Positions 1-9,548 of a stretch of 64,000 nt of DNA are shown one piece after another. Under the pieces are notes generated by a model. It was not told where the DNA came from. It searched no databases and saw only the letters and a list, made by a program, of their open reading frames with translations. The stretch's first letter is position 1. Each line of letters starts with the position of its first letter. The position numbers and the translations under genes were made by a program. Source of the DNA: Ariolimax columbianus (lineage: Eukaryota > Mollusca > Gastropoda > Stylommatophora > Arionidae); the NCBI GenBank assembly GCA_036924085.1, contig JAVGWX010000004.1, positions 43,170,793 to 43,234,792 on the forward strand, given 5' to 3'.

Positions 1-67
1 ACATAGGGCCGCAACATATGTTCTCCATATGTTCCTGTTCTGTTCCGTCTTCTTGAGATCCGCCGGC

Positions 68-426
68 AAAGGATAAAGATGCTGACCAGTGCAGGAGCTG
101 TAACGGTCAGCAATCCATAGCTGACTGCTAGCGCCACGACCAGCGATCCAGAGCTGCCAAAGACTTTTCTCCACCTTCACGCGGTGATACTGAATAACAT
201 GCTGCAATAGGGTAGACTGGCTAGGGAGCAGGTATTGAAAAAGGTAGGTTAACCCGGTACCCCAAAAATGTCACGCTGAAGTCGGATGTGTCGGACAGAA
301 AGGAGTAAATATCGCAGTCAAGCTGTAAACTACGACACATCGCATTCCGTTCTCCGGACTACATCCTGCTTCTTGCAAAGTTCTTTTCATGACTTAGTAG
401 TGGGAGAGTGAGAATGAACAAAGAAG
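68..426 (+). mobile_element. SINE-A copy 1, near full length
   Basis: This is a short interspersed element of the family that recurs more than ten times here. It has the family order: head with AAGATGCTGA, then GCTGACTGCTAGCG, CACGCGGTGAT, TGGCTAGG, GTCGGATGTGT, AAATATCGCAGTCAAGCTG, CGCATTCCGTTCTC and an AGAATGAACAAAG end. It is a diverged copy and I see no clear target-site duplication. The family is defined only by comparison of copies inside this window. It encodes no protein. Confidence 0.85.
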
Positions 427-769
427 TAGCAGCAGAAGTTCTGCTAACGAGATTGCGATTGAATTGACTTCTTTCTCGACTTTTCACTGCTTTGTGTTTT
501 TTGGCCTTCTCGCTCTCTGTGTGGGTCCCAATCAAATGAATGTCTAGTTTTACTATCTGACGTCTTTTGGAGAGTGTGTCCTATTCATACCCACGTTCTC
601 TTCCTAATTTCCCACTGTATTGGTTGTTGCAGTTTTCTATCACATAGTCTATATTTGCATTCCCTCCCGCACGCCCACAACTATACATCAAACACTACTC
701 ACTTCTGTCTGGAGGCTGTTCTTGCTTGCCACAGATGGATTTCCGTCCCTTGTTATCGTTGCAAACCTC
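427..769. other. No recognisable feature
   Basis: Only short overlapping frames of 72-78 codons occur, without a recognisable domain. I see no repeat or RNA signature. Confidence 0.5.
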
Positions 770-855
770 AGGATCGAACTGGTACGCCTTGAAGTATCTC
801 CCGCACGCAGGCGACACGCTGTTATCACAACGGTAGCACTGAATTGCAGCAACTG
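770..855 (-). mobile_element. Possible tRNA-headed SINE fragment
   Basis: On the minus strand a B-box-like CCAGTTCGATCC lies downstream of GTGATAACAGCGTGTCG, which resembles an A-box region. The spacing is longer than in a tRNA, as if about 16 bases were inserted. It could be a decayed tRNA-derived SINE head, and chance similarity is possible. Confidence 0.4.
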
Positions 856-989
856 AAAGAATCAAACTAATGTGGTGACATACCAGCTGATCAACATTGC
901 TAAGACATCAAACATTCAAACGGAGATAAAAAACCAAATCATCAACGATCAAACACCCGAGTGTTCCCGGGGCCAGAAAGGGAGCAAAG

Positions 990-2195
990 AGTAATAATAC
1001 TTAAACCTGTTAGGCATATCGTAAGGAGGGTCCTGCACAGGACATTCTCACAACACCAAGCCATCCCTTTCTGTCAGCGGCCGCTGCCTGTGCCTCCTCT
1101 AGTCTGAGATTAGTCCATTCTTGTATGTTGTCCTTCCACTTCTTGTTGGGACGCCCTCTTGGTCGTCTGTCTTCCACCTTTCCGTGCAGGATCGTATTTG
1201 CAAGACCATTTGATCACGATATATGGCCGTAACAAGTGAGTTTCCTTGTTTTGACAGTTGGCAAGAGGTCTTCAAAAGGGCATATTGCTGTTATAATTCT
1301 TTCTCATATTTCCTCATTTGTAACTCGATCCTTGAACTTTAGACATTTAGAAATCTTCGGGAGCATCTAATCTCCAAGGCCTGTATCCTCTGCTGCAGGT
1401 CAGCTGTAATTGTCCATGTCTCACAAGGATATAGGAAAATTGACAGGAAATAATGGAATTAATTGACAGGATTATTGTACGCATTAATCTGATTTTCGTG
1501 CATAGTGTTAACCGTTTATTCTGCCACATTTTGTTAAGCCGTGCAAGCGCCGCTATTCTGGTCAAAGTATCACATTTTGATCCTTCATCTTGACAATGGA
1601 AACCAGATATTTAAAACGGTCAACCACTTCGAGTTCCTGGCCATTAGCTGTTATCCTACTGTTGAAGCCCTCGGCGTTGTTGGTAATGAATTTTGTTTTT
1701 CCAGCGCTTATCTCCATACCATAGTCAAGAGCTGTTTTATCGAGTCTTCTGACCCATTCCTGGAGTTCTGCTTCTGTGCTTCTGCAAAACGAAGGTTGGT
1801 GATCGTTCGGCCTCCTATCTTGACAGTACCAACGTGACCTCCAAGTGCCGCACTCATAATTCCCTCAATGAATACATTGAAATGAGTTGGATAGAGTGTA
1901 CCACCCTGCCTCACACCAACTGATGTGCGAAACCAGTCCCCGCGTCCCCACATTCACAAGAACTGCCATGACAGCTTGTCATACAGGTGTTCAAGGACCT
2001 GTATAATATTTCTGTTGATTTTATACATCCTCATGGTCGCCCATAGCGCTTTATGCCATGCCCCATCAAACGCCTTCTTGAAATTAACAAACACATGATA
2101 CAGTTTTTACTGCTGCTCCAGATATTTCTCGCTTAGCAGCCTTAAGTTAAATATCTGTTCTGCCTTCTCGTAAAGAAATTTGGAGCCACAATAAC
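990..2195 (-). pseudogene. Non-LTR reverse transcriptase fragment, catalytic box deleted
   Basis: Read on the minus strand this is the C-terminal two thirds of a non-LTR retrotransposon RT. In order it shows AEQIFNLRLLSEKYLEQQ, then motif A VNFKKAFDGAW, then TSVGVRQGGTLYP (usually GVRQGxxLSP), then NLRFA where FADD should follow. After that come a frameshifted DKTALDYGMEISAGKTKF, an RLNKMW thumb region and a C-terminal GRPR-like arm (GGRQTTKRAS). The FADD box is lost through a short deletion that also shifts the frame, and stop codons are scattered. The copy is 5' truncated near 2195. It resembles the RTE/L2-type LINEs found elsewhere in the window, but the clade is not certain. It is an inactive relic. 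Confidence 0.85.
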
Positions 2196-2699
2196 TTCAA
2201 CAGTATGGATAAGTCAGCTAAAACTAAATATACAACTTCATCATCCAAAACAAAAGAATGTCCTCTGTCAAGGGAAAGCCACTAGGCATGTGGATTGGTA
2301 GCCTACCTGTTTACGTTCACCAATACCCTCCTGCATACCATAACAACAACATAAACATTGTCATAATCAATTAATATTTGTTCTGTAATTTTAAAAAAAG
2401 AGCACAAAATTGTAAATGTACGTACACAAACCAAAAGTGACCCTTTTTCTTTTAATGTTTATCAGAAACCAAATAACCAAATCCGCATCTTGTTCTCAAG
2501 ACGTTTTTTTATGGCGCTCAATTTGATACAAAATTGTTATCTCAGACAAACGCGACAAACACGCAGACAAACCTAGGGAATTATGTAATTGGATATACAC
2601 CCTGATATATCACATCATTCACTATTTACAGCATCTCTTACATTAAAAATATATGAAATAATAATACGTTAAATAAAACTAACATTATCGAGTTTTCCT
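2196..2699. other. AT-rich, no recognisable feature
   Basis: No long frame, no tandem array and no recognised element. It is AT-rich non-coding sequence. Confidence 0.5.
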
Positions 2700-2866
2700 C
2701 AGCGCTGAGGTCCGCTGGTGAGATTGATATAGTGGCGGAATATGGACTATTTGTCTCGGTAGTCAGTGAGCAGTGTTTAGGATAGGTTTCACCTTTGGTT
2801 TAACAAAATTGTCTTTACCGTGGTTTGAATCCATGCCCTCCTAACTAGAGACAGTTTTCTGAACCG
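2700..2866 (-). mobile_element. Candidate tRNA-headed SINE, interrupted by SINE-A
   Basis: On the minus strand TTGAGCGGTTCAGAA looks like a tRNA A box and GGATTCAAACC about 35 bases later like a B box. The head is cut on its 5' side by the SINE-A insertion at 2876-3036. The body towards 2700 is not recognised. This is a candidate call. Confidence 0.4.
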
Positions 2867-2875
2867 CTCAAGTAT

Positions 2876-3036
2876 CTTCTTCTTCTTCTTCGTTCGTTCT
2901 CAATCTCCCGCTACCAAACCCGGAAAGGGCTTAAGTAGCAGAATGTAGTCCAGAGAACGGAGTGCGTTGTTTCGTAGTTTACAGCTTGACTGCGATATTT
3001 GCACCTTTCGGTCCAACACATCCCACTTCAGCAAGA
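2876..3036 (-). mobile_element. SINE-A copy 2, 5'-truncated, with TSD
   Basis: The 3' half of SINE-A lies on the minus strand, with the (GAA)n tail (CTTCTTCTT on plus), CGTTCTCAATCTCCCGC, GAGTGCGTTG and GACTGCGATATTTGCACC. It is flanked by the 9-bp direct repeat CTCAAGTAT at 2867-2875 and 3037-3045, which supports a target-primed insertion of a 5'-truncated copy. Confidence 0.88.
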
Positions 3037-3114
3037 CTCAAGTATTATTCCAAGTATAAATAATTTCTAATCTTTTTCATTGACTTTTGCACAAGGAACG
3101 ACGGGCGCGAACAT

Positions 3115-3310
3115 TAATCAGAGTAAGATGAAACACGCTGAGCGAAGAGTAATCAGGGTCAGGTGAAACATGCTGAGCGAAGAGTAATCAGAGTCAGGTG
3201 AAACATGCTGAGCGAAGAGTAATCAGAGTCATGTGAAACATGCTGAGCGAAGAGTAATCAGAGTCAGATGAAACACGCTGAACAAGGTGGTAAAGAAGAG
3301 TAATCAGGGT
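3115..3310. repeat. 35-bp minisatellite, about 5 copies
   Basis: The phrase CTGAGCGAAGAGTAATCAG recurs at 35-bp spacing, with point differences between units and one disrupted unit near 3280. It runs directly into the dispersed repeat at 3315-3425. Confidence 0.85.
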
Positions 3311-3314
3311 CAGG

Positions 3315-3425
3315 TAGAATACACCGATCAAAACCCCACCCCACGTCCCTCCGTTTGCGCTCCTGATAACAAGCTGTGTTAAAGTAGTTTCACTAAGGAT
3401 GTGGGAACAAACACTGTACACCCTA
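3315..3425. repeat. Dispersed repeat X, copy 1
   Basis: This stretch aligns by eye with 6425-6540. Shared blocks in the same order are CAGGGTCA, AAAACC-CACC-CACGTCC, GCTGTGTTA and a C-rich end. It is of unknown type; it could be part of a SINE or MITE family. Confidence 0.6.
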
Positions 3426-4735
3426 TATTGGTGTGATTACTGATGAGTCTCGCATTGCACGCACGCATACATGCCCCCACACACATGCTCGAACCCACAC
3501 ACACACATACACACAAAATATACTTCTTTTTGGTGTCTGGATAAATACAAGTATAGTATGGAATTTCATACGTTGCAATTTCTCTCTCTTATGTTTGGGT
3601 AAGGACAAAGTATGACATCTGTAGCACAAAGTTGGTATAAATATATGTCCCTTTCGGATGTTATATTGTATAAGTAGTAATGCCAATTGATACGTCTCAT
3701 CAAAGGCTTTCTGACATCTAGTTTCGATCTTTCTATCTAGCATTCCTCGTTCTTAAAAATAATTCCCATGTATTTTAAATCTTGGCCTTGTTTTCAGTTT
3801 GACATTGTCTACTGGCATGTTTAGTGGACCTGGTCTTCTGCTAATCTTCAAAGTTTCGATGCACTAAAACGATATATTATATATATATAATAGTTGTCCA
3901 TCACAAGTGATGAAGACCACTCTCTTTGTTCAGCCGTGTGGACAGTCGTATCTCTTGCTGTGGCCGCTGAAATGGGTGACTTGCGCGGTGATTTGGATTA
4001 AAGGGAGGAAGAAACTGCGCCTTTTGTCAATCTCACTCACAGAGCCTAAGCTACCTTTTGCCAGTGGCAAGACATTCATCGAGACGACTGGAGATAGCAT
4101 ATGATGCAGATTTTACCTCAGGGTTACCACCGTAAACATGTAACCCGCAGGGTAAAAAGGTGGGATGGCATCTAACGCAGTTTGTCGTGCCTTTTCGATA
4201 ACCACAAGAGGTCGTATGGACAACACTCAGCGTGTGACTGAGTCTGGCATCTCTCCCCAGCTGTATTCAGCTCATCATAGTAGCATCTAAAATTCCCACA
4301 CGCCAAATTCGTGAAGGTGAACCGGCAGAACTAACCCGTGAAATACGACACAGGTATAAGCGTAGTTCCATTCAGCCGGCGTCCAGACCAGGATAAACGG
4401 ATGGAAGAAATCACAAAAAAAGAACGAAATAACAAGTCCCGACGGAAAACAACACCACGTTTCCGTGAACACAAGTGTAAGTCGTCGACTAGTGTGAATT
4501 CCAGGCAAATCCGTGGTCTGGCGGCATCCATAATGATCCAAAACAGTCGAGAAATGTAGACTCGCAGCCAGTTATGGCGCCATATTCTATAAGACTGTAA
4601 TTACAGCGTATTGAGCACTGGCTCACTTAGACGATCCTTCACACAAATCTATTCAGTAGCTTGAAGAACTGTTAATCCCGTCAACCATCAGAGAAAACTT
4701 GATTTCACACGAATAGATATAATAAAGCAATGGAG
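3426..4735. other. No gene recognised; short CA tract
   Basis: A CA-rich microsatellite lies at about 3466-3520. Several frames of 60-106 codons exist on both strands but none has a recognisable domain, and they overlap each other. The rest is unremarkable. Confidence 0.5.
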
Positions 4736-4740
4736 AACGA

Positions 4741-4801
<61 letters not shown>
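4741..4801. repeat. (TA)n microsatellite, about 30 units
   Basis: Uninterrupted TA dinucleotides for about 60 bases. Confidence 0.97.
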
Positions 4802-4807
<6 letters not shown>

Positions 4808-4839
4808 AGTTAGAGAGCATTAATCACAATGCTTACCCT

Positions 4840-5275
4840 ACTGCAGAACTGTCACTGATAATACATTTGCTTATTATCAAATGCCAACTACGATGAAAGA
4901 AACCAGGGACATCACAAAAACGAACAAAGTGGAATTCAAGTGCTTCGAACGATTTAGAGAAAAGAGTTAACTTTAAAAACTTAGTGAATGATGCTTTAAG
5001 AAAAAACAAACATGTCCCTAAAGATATAAATGAACAGTGACAGAACATAAAAAAGGTCGTAAAAGAGGTTGCAGAAATAACAGTGGATAAGAATAAATCA
5101 TAAAACAAAAAATCATGGGTAACAACTGAAATGCTAAACAAAATGGAAAAAAGACACAAACGGTAGAACTATAATACAGAGCAACACATTGCTAAGTATA
5201 TGAGTATTAGGAATGAAGTAGATCAAAAATGTAAGATGGCATGGGAATAGTATTGGATAGACCAATGCGAAAAAA
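4840..5275 (+). pseudogene. Decayed LINE linker region
   Basis: In-frame pieces on the plus strand read NFKNLVNDALRK, then KKSWVTTEMLNKMEKR, then YMSIRNEVDQKCKMAWE and YWIDQCEKN. This is the charged linker between endonuclease and RT typical of RTE/BovB-like non-LTR elements (the pattern KPWIT-EIL-LM-KRR, then C--AK--W). At least two stops interrupt it. The last codons, around TGGATAGACCAATG, continue straight into the minisatellite that follows. Confidence 0.65.
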
Positions 5276-5570
5276 ATGTTGGATAAACTGATGAGAGAAA
5301 GTTGTTGGATAGACCCATGGGAGACAATTGTTGGATAGACCGATGAGAGAAAATTGTTAAATAGACCGATGAGAGAAAAGTGTTGGATAGACCGATGAGA
5401 GAAAATTGTTAAGTAGACCGATGAGAGAAAATTGTTGGATAGACCGATTAGAGAAAATTGTTAGATATACCAATGTGAGAAAATTGTTGGATATACTAAT
5501 GGAAGAAAGATGTTGGAGAGACCAATGCGAGAAACATGTTGGATAGACTGATGAGAAAAAATTTAAGGAT
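5255..5570. repeat. About 26-bp minisatellite born in LINE coding sequence
   Basis: The phrase TTGGATAGACC-ATG-GAGAAA recurs about 11-12 times at roughly 26-bp spacing, with variants. The first unit is the LINE segment encoding WIDQCEKN, so the array apparently grew from the LINE sequence immediately upstream. Confidence 0.85.
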
Positions 5571-5654
5571 GGGAAACACATGAAAATTCGATGAAGTACA
5601 TAAGAAAGCATGTTCTCATAAATAAAACGCTACCTATTACAAAGATCTACCAGG

Positions 5655-6065
5655 GTTAAATTAGACATGAGAAGGCCGTGAGCTAACGAAAGATCTTCCG
5701 AGACTAGGTCAGGCCCATATTGTTGCGTTAACTCACGTCTTCCTTTATACATCGTTAACCAGTTCTTCACTGTTGTCTTCGACACACTTTTGTCACCTTA
5801 CACTGTCTGCATTCTGCGTTGAATGTCAACTGGTTGACATCCTTCAGCTGTTGGAAACCGAATCATCGCTCGCTGATCAACTCTGCACGGATTCCGTATA
5901 ACACCCGCCATGTTTTCAAGGGTCTGCTGAGGAATGAGGATAATGAAAATTTGCGAACTTGACGGTTGGTATGTGCAGTTTACATCAGAAGTGATGTCAT
6001 CATGCGCATCGTACGTATATTTACTTCGTGCAGTTAGGTCCGGTTTCATTTAAACACGCCTCGAA
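5655..6065 (-). mobile_element. Mariner-derived fold-back element, copy 1
   Basis: The long arm on the minus strand begins with the terminal-inverted-repeat-like CGAGGCGTGTTTAAATGAAA near 6063. It encodes a mariner/SETMAR-type N-terminal HTH: MAGVIRNPCRVDQRAM with ATG at 5912, then AEGCQPVDIQRRMQ and VKNW. A stop replaces the usual Tyr in VYGDK at about 5797. At 5665-5735 the sequence folds back: GAAGGCCGTGAGCTAACG is the degraded inverse of TTAACTCACGTCTTCC. No DDE catalytic domain is present, so it cannot encode an active transposase. Confidence 0.8.
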
Positions 6066-6119
6066 TACTGTGATCTGATCCGGTACTGAATGCCTGCCTG
6101 AGATATCTCGATAGGGTTG

Positions 6120-6385
6120 AACGGCAAATTAGCGTGGTGGTAGAGAACTCGTTTGTTTTATAGCAAAGTTGCGAGGTTCAGCTCCCGCTACAGGTAGTTC
6201 CAGACGATCTAGATGTAAATGGGTACCTGGCTGACGGCTAGGGAAGGAAAAATGCAGCAAGGAAGGGAACTGGTTCGCCCCATCTCACAAAGTTATAGCT
6301 TAGTATAAAGAAAACTCTAATACTTCATCCCCGACGACAGTCTCTGCTGTGAGACTACCTTTGTCTTTACCTCAATAAAAATCCC
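6120..6385 (+). mobile_element. tRNA-headed SINE (family C)
   Basis: The tRNA-like head has A box TTAGCGTGGTGGTAGAGAAC and B box GAGGTTCAGCTCCCG about 35 bases later. The body follows with the core AAATGGGTACCTGGC at about 6217-6231, which is shared with other SINEs in the window. The 3' limit is uncertain and I see no clear TSD. Confidence 0.75.
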
Positions 6386-6424
6386 TACCATCAAGCTATG
6401 GGGGCGAAAGCTAATTTCAGGGTC

Positions 6425-6540
6425 AACTGTAAAGTACCCACCAAAACCTCACCACACGTCCATGCCGTGCACCTGGAAATATGCTGTGTTACAACGACCT
6501 GACCAGTGAGGTAGGGATCGTCAGTGTGAACCCCGCAGTT
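6425..6540. repeat. Dispersed repeat X, copy 2
   Basis: Second copy of the stretch at 3315-3425, with the same block order (CAGGGTCA, CCAAAACCTCACC, CACGTCC, GCTGTGTTA). Nature unknown. Confidence 0.6.
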
Positions 6541-6554
6541 ATGAACATATTTAG

Positions 6555-6690
6555 AAACTTTGAATTGCACTAACTTAACTTAACATAACTTTATACTGGT
6601 TTAGAAAACTCAGTCTGTATACAGCCAGTTTCATAGAAGGTGGTTAACCAATATGTGAGTCCATCTTAATAGACTAGAGAAAAGTAGATC
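6555..6690 (-). mobile_element. CR1-like LINE, short 3' end
   Basis: The minus strand carries the 3' untranslated signature seen in the copy at 30070-30800: CAGCCAGTTT and ACAGACTGAG on plus correspond to its ACTGGTTGTATACAGACTC, followed by the (TTAAG)n tail (AACTTAACTTAAC on plus). Only the last 100 or so bases of the element are present. Confidence 0.7.
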
Positions 6691-6839
6691 CCCAGCTTGT
6701 TAACAATCCACCTCCCCTTGGCCGTGCTTATGGCATGTCACACAGTTAGTCGCATCTTATAATATGCTCTCTGTGGGGGCAGTGATATTATTCTTTTCCT
6801 TGTCATACACAAAGACCCCGGCAGACCACCCAACAGTGA

Positions 6840-7180
6840 AGAGGATCCAAGTCCAGCTTCTTCTCCATCTTCCACTGCTGTCCTGAAAAGGGGCGTTGTT
6901 ACGGTGTGTGGTAGTTTAAACCAAGACTGCGATATCTGCGCATTTCGACACGACTCATCCGGTTTAAGCTGGCGTTTTTTAGTCTGGGTTTCTCTTCCCA
7001 TTGCGATTCATAATCTCTCAACCAGACTCCACAACTGCAACCGGTTTCCAGAGCTGCCACTTGGAGGCGGAAAAAGGACTCGGTCAGCTCTGGTACACTG
7101 ACTCTGGTGCAAGCAGTCAGCTATGCGTAGCAGGCTGCTATCAACTCATTCCCTGACGCATCTTCAGCCCATCGTTCCCC
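6840..7180 (-). mobile_element. SINE-A copy 3, strongly diverged
   Basis: Family blocks are recognisable on the minus strand: GACTGCGATATCTGCGCATTTCG, AACTGCAACCGGTTTCCAG and GCAAGCAGTCAGCTATGCGT. It is more diverged than most copies and the GAA tail is not clear. Confidence 0.65.
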
Positions 7181-7184
7181 CTTC

Positions 7185-7966
7185 TTAAGCACCAGTCCCT
7201 GGGATGTAAGAAGAGTTACTACAACCCACTTCCAAAGAAATTAGTCAGGATTAAACGCTTTAGAACGAGCTGCTTGGACAAAAAATTTTGAATCAGACCA
7301 CATTTACATTTATCACGACCTGATTACATTTATAATGAAATGCAAACTGAACTAAGTATCAGTAAATTATTTATTGCAAACACTCATTCGGATGGATTAT
7401 TTTATAGTTTTGGAATTTCTGGTTAGACATTGTTACGGAAGACATTTTTTTCTACATAACAGTCAAGTAAATAACGACTCATGAAACCAGTAACTGGTGA
7501 ATAGTCGAATAAAAAGGAAAGACTACAAGAAATGTGAAATTGATAGTCACCATGGCATACTGACACTTTAACTGTCATTGAAGATTACTGTGTGTCTGCA
7601 AAGCAATGTCATGTACTTGTTTTGTGAAAAACAAACAAAAGTACTCACACACACATACAAATCGGGTGGGAAAATGGCCAACAACCATGCTTAACAATTC
7701 TAATGGCTGTTTGACCACACCAGAGGGGAAAAGCCACTTCAAACTAATCTGGAAATTCGCTATTTAAATATCAACGACCAAATGTTATTGCACTATAAAT
7801 GTAAACAATAATTAACGTAGACTATGAAATTGCTTTAATTAAATTGCAGTAGTGCAAAGTGATCACACAAAGTGTGAGACTAGTAATAACAAATGGAAAA
7901 TACCAGACAAAAATGTACACGCATGAGAACAATACGCGTGAGTATAACATAAGTAATTAACTGATA
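7185..7966. other. AT-rich, no recognisable feature
   Basis: No frame above 60 codons, no repeat phrase and no element signature. Confidence 0.55.
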
Positions 7967-9248
7967 GGCTTTTACTATCAGGAGAAAACACAGCCTGTTA
8001 CTATTAGGAGAAAACACAGCCTGTTACTATCAGGAGAAAACACAGCCTGTTACTATCAGGAGAAAACACAGCCTGATACTATCAGGAGAAAACACAGCCT
8101 GTTACTATCAGGAGAAAACACAGCCTGATACTATCAGGAGAAAACACAGCCTGTTACTATCAGGAGAAAACACAGCCTGATACTATCAGGAGAAAACACA
8201 GCCTGTTACTATCAGGAGAAAACACAGCCTGTTACTATCAGGAGAAAACACAGCCTGTTACTATTAGGAGAAAACACAGCCTGTTACTATCAGGAGAAAA
8301 CACAGCCTGTTACTATCAGGAGAAAACACAGCCTGATACTATCAGGAGAAAACACAGCCTGTTACTATCAGGAGAAAACACAGCCTGTTACTATTAGGAG
8401 AAAACACAGCCTGTTACTATCAGGAGAAAACACAGCCTGTTACTATTAGGAGAAAACACAGCCTGTTACTATCAGGAGAAAACACAGCCTGTTACTATCA
8501 GGAGAAAACACAGCCTGTTACTATCAGGAGAAAACACAGCCTGTTACTATCAGGAGAAAACACAGCCTGTTACTATCAGGAGAAAACACAGCCTGTTACT
8601 ATCAGGAGAAAACACAGCCTGTAACTATCAGGAGAAAACACAGCCTGTTACTATCAGGAGAAAACACAGCCTGTTACTATTAGGAGAAAACACAGCCTGT
8701 TACTATCAGGAGAAAACACAGCCTGTTACTATTAGGAGAAAACACAGCCTGTTACTATCAGGAGAAAACACAGCCTGTTACTATTAGGAGAAAACACAGC
8801 CTGTTACTATCAGGAGAAAACACAGCCTGTTACTATTAGGAGAAAACACAGCCTGTTACTATTAGGAGAAAACACAGCCTGTTACTATCAGGAGAAAACA
8901 CAGCCTGTTACTATCAGGAGAAAACACAGCCTGTTACTATCAGGAGAAAACACAGCCTGTTACTATCAGGAGAAAACACAGCCTGTTACTATTAGGAGAA
9001 AACACAGCCTGTTACTATCAGGAGAAAACACAGCCTGTTACTATCAGGAGAAAACACAGCCTGTTACTATCAGGAGAAAACACAGCCTGTTTCTATCAGG
9101 AGAAAACACAGCCTGTTACTATCAGGAGAAAACACAGCCTGTTACTATAATGAGAAAACACAGCCTGTTACTATCAGGAGAAAACACAGCCTGTTACTAT
9201 AATGAGAAAACACAGCCTGTTACTATAATGAGAAAACACAGCCTGTTG
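7967..9248. repeat. 26-bp minisatellite, about 49 copies
   Basis: The phrase TCAGGAGAAAACACAGCC plus TGTTACTA repeats head to tail every 26 bp with almost no indels. Variants are C to T in TCAGG (many units), GTTACT to GATACT (about 8070-8340 only) and an ATAATGAG form confined to the distal end after 9145. Stops occur in the frames, so it does not encode a repeat protein. Confidence 0.98.
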
Positions 9249-9532
9249 GGGACATGGCATACTAACATTGTAGTAGTCAACAGTAGCATACCCGATTCAA
9301 TGAAGCTGATGTTGTTGGGCATTTTCTAAAAATTGTGAAAAATCATCAAACGCAGGATAGGTTTTCAAGTTAAGAACAACTAAATATTCATTTATTTCAT
9401 GCACATCAATTGGTTTTATAGTTTTTATGTAAGATTTTACGCATTAAGTATTATTAAATAACATATAATTTGGGGTGTCTGGAATTCTGGAATGTACTAA
9501 TTAAACTTACATTACGTCTTTATGGAAGAACT
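9249..9532. other. No recognisable feature
   Basis: AT-rich flank of the LINE insertion. No element or gene recognised. Confidence 0.5.
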
Positions 9533-9548
9533 GATTCGGCATTTCTAC
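9533..9548. repeat. Target-site duplication, left copy
   Basis: GATTCGGCATTTCTAC, identical to 12766-12781. The pair bounds the minus-strand LINE between them. Confidence 0.93.

Noticed and set aside
7967..9248. CRISPR-like regular array
   Set aside because: Units are contiguous 26-bp copies with no unique spacers, and the context is eukaryotic. It is a minisatellite.
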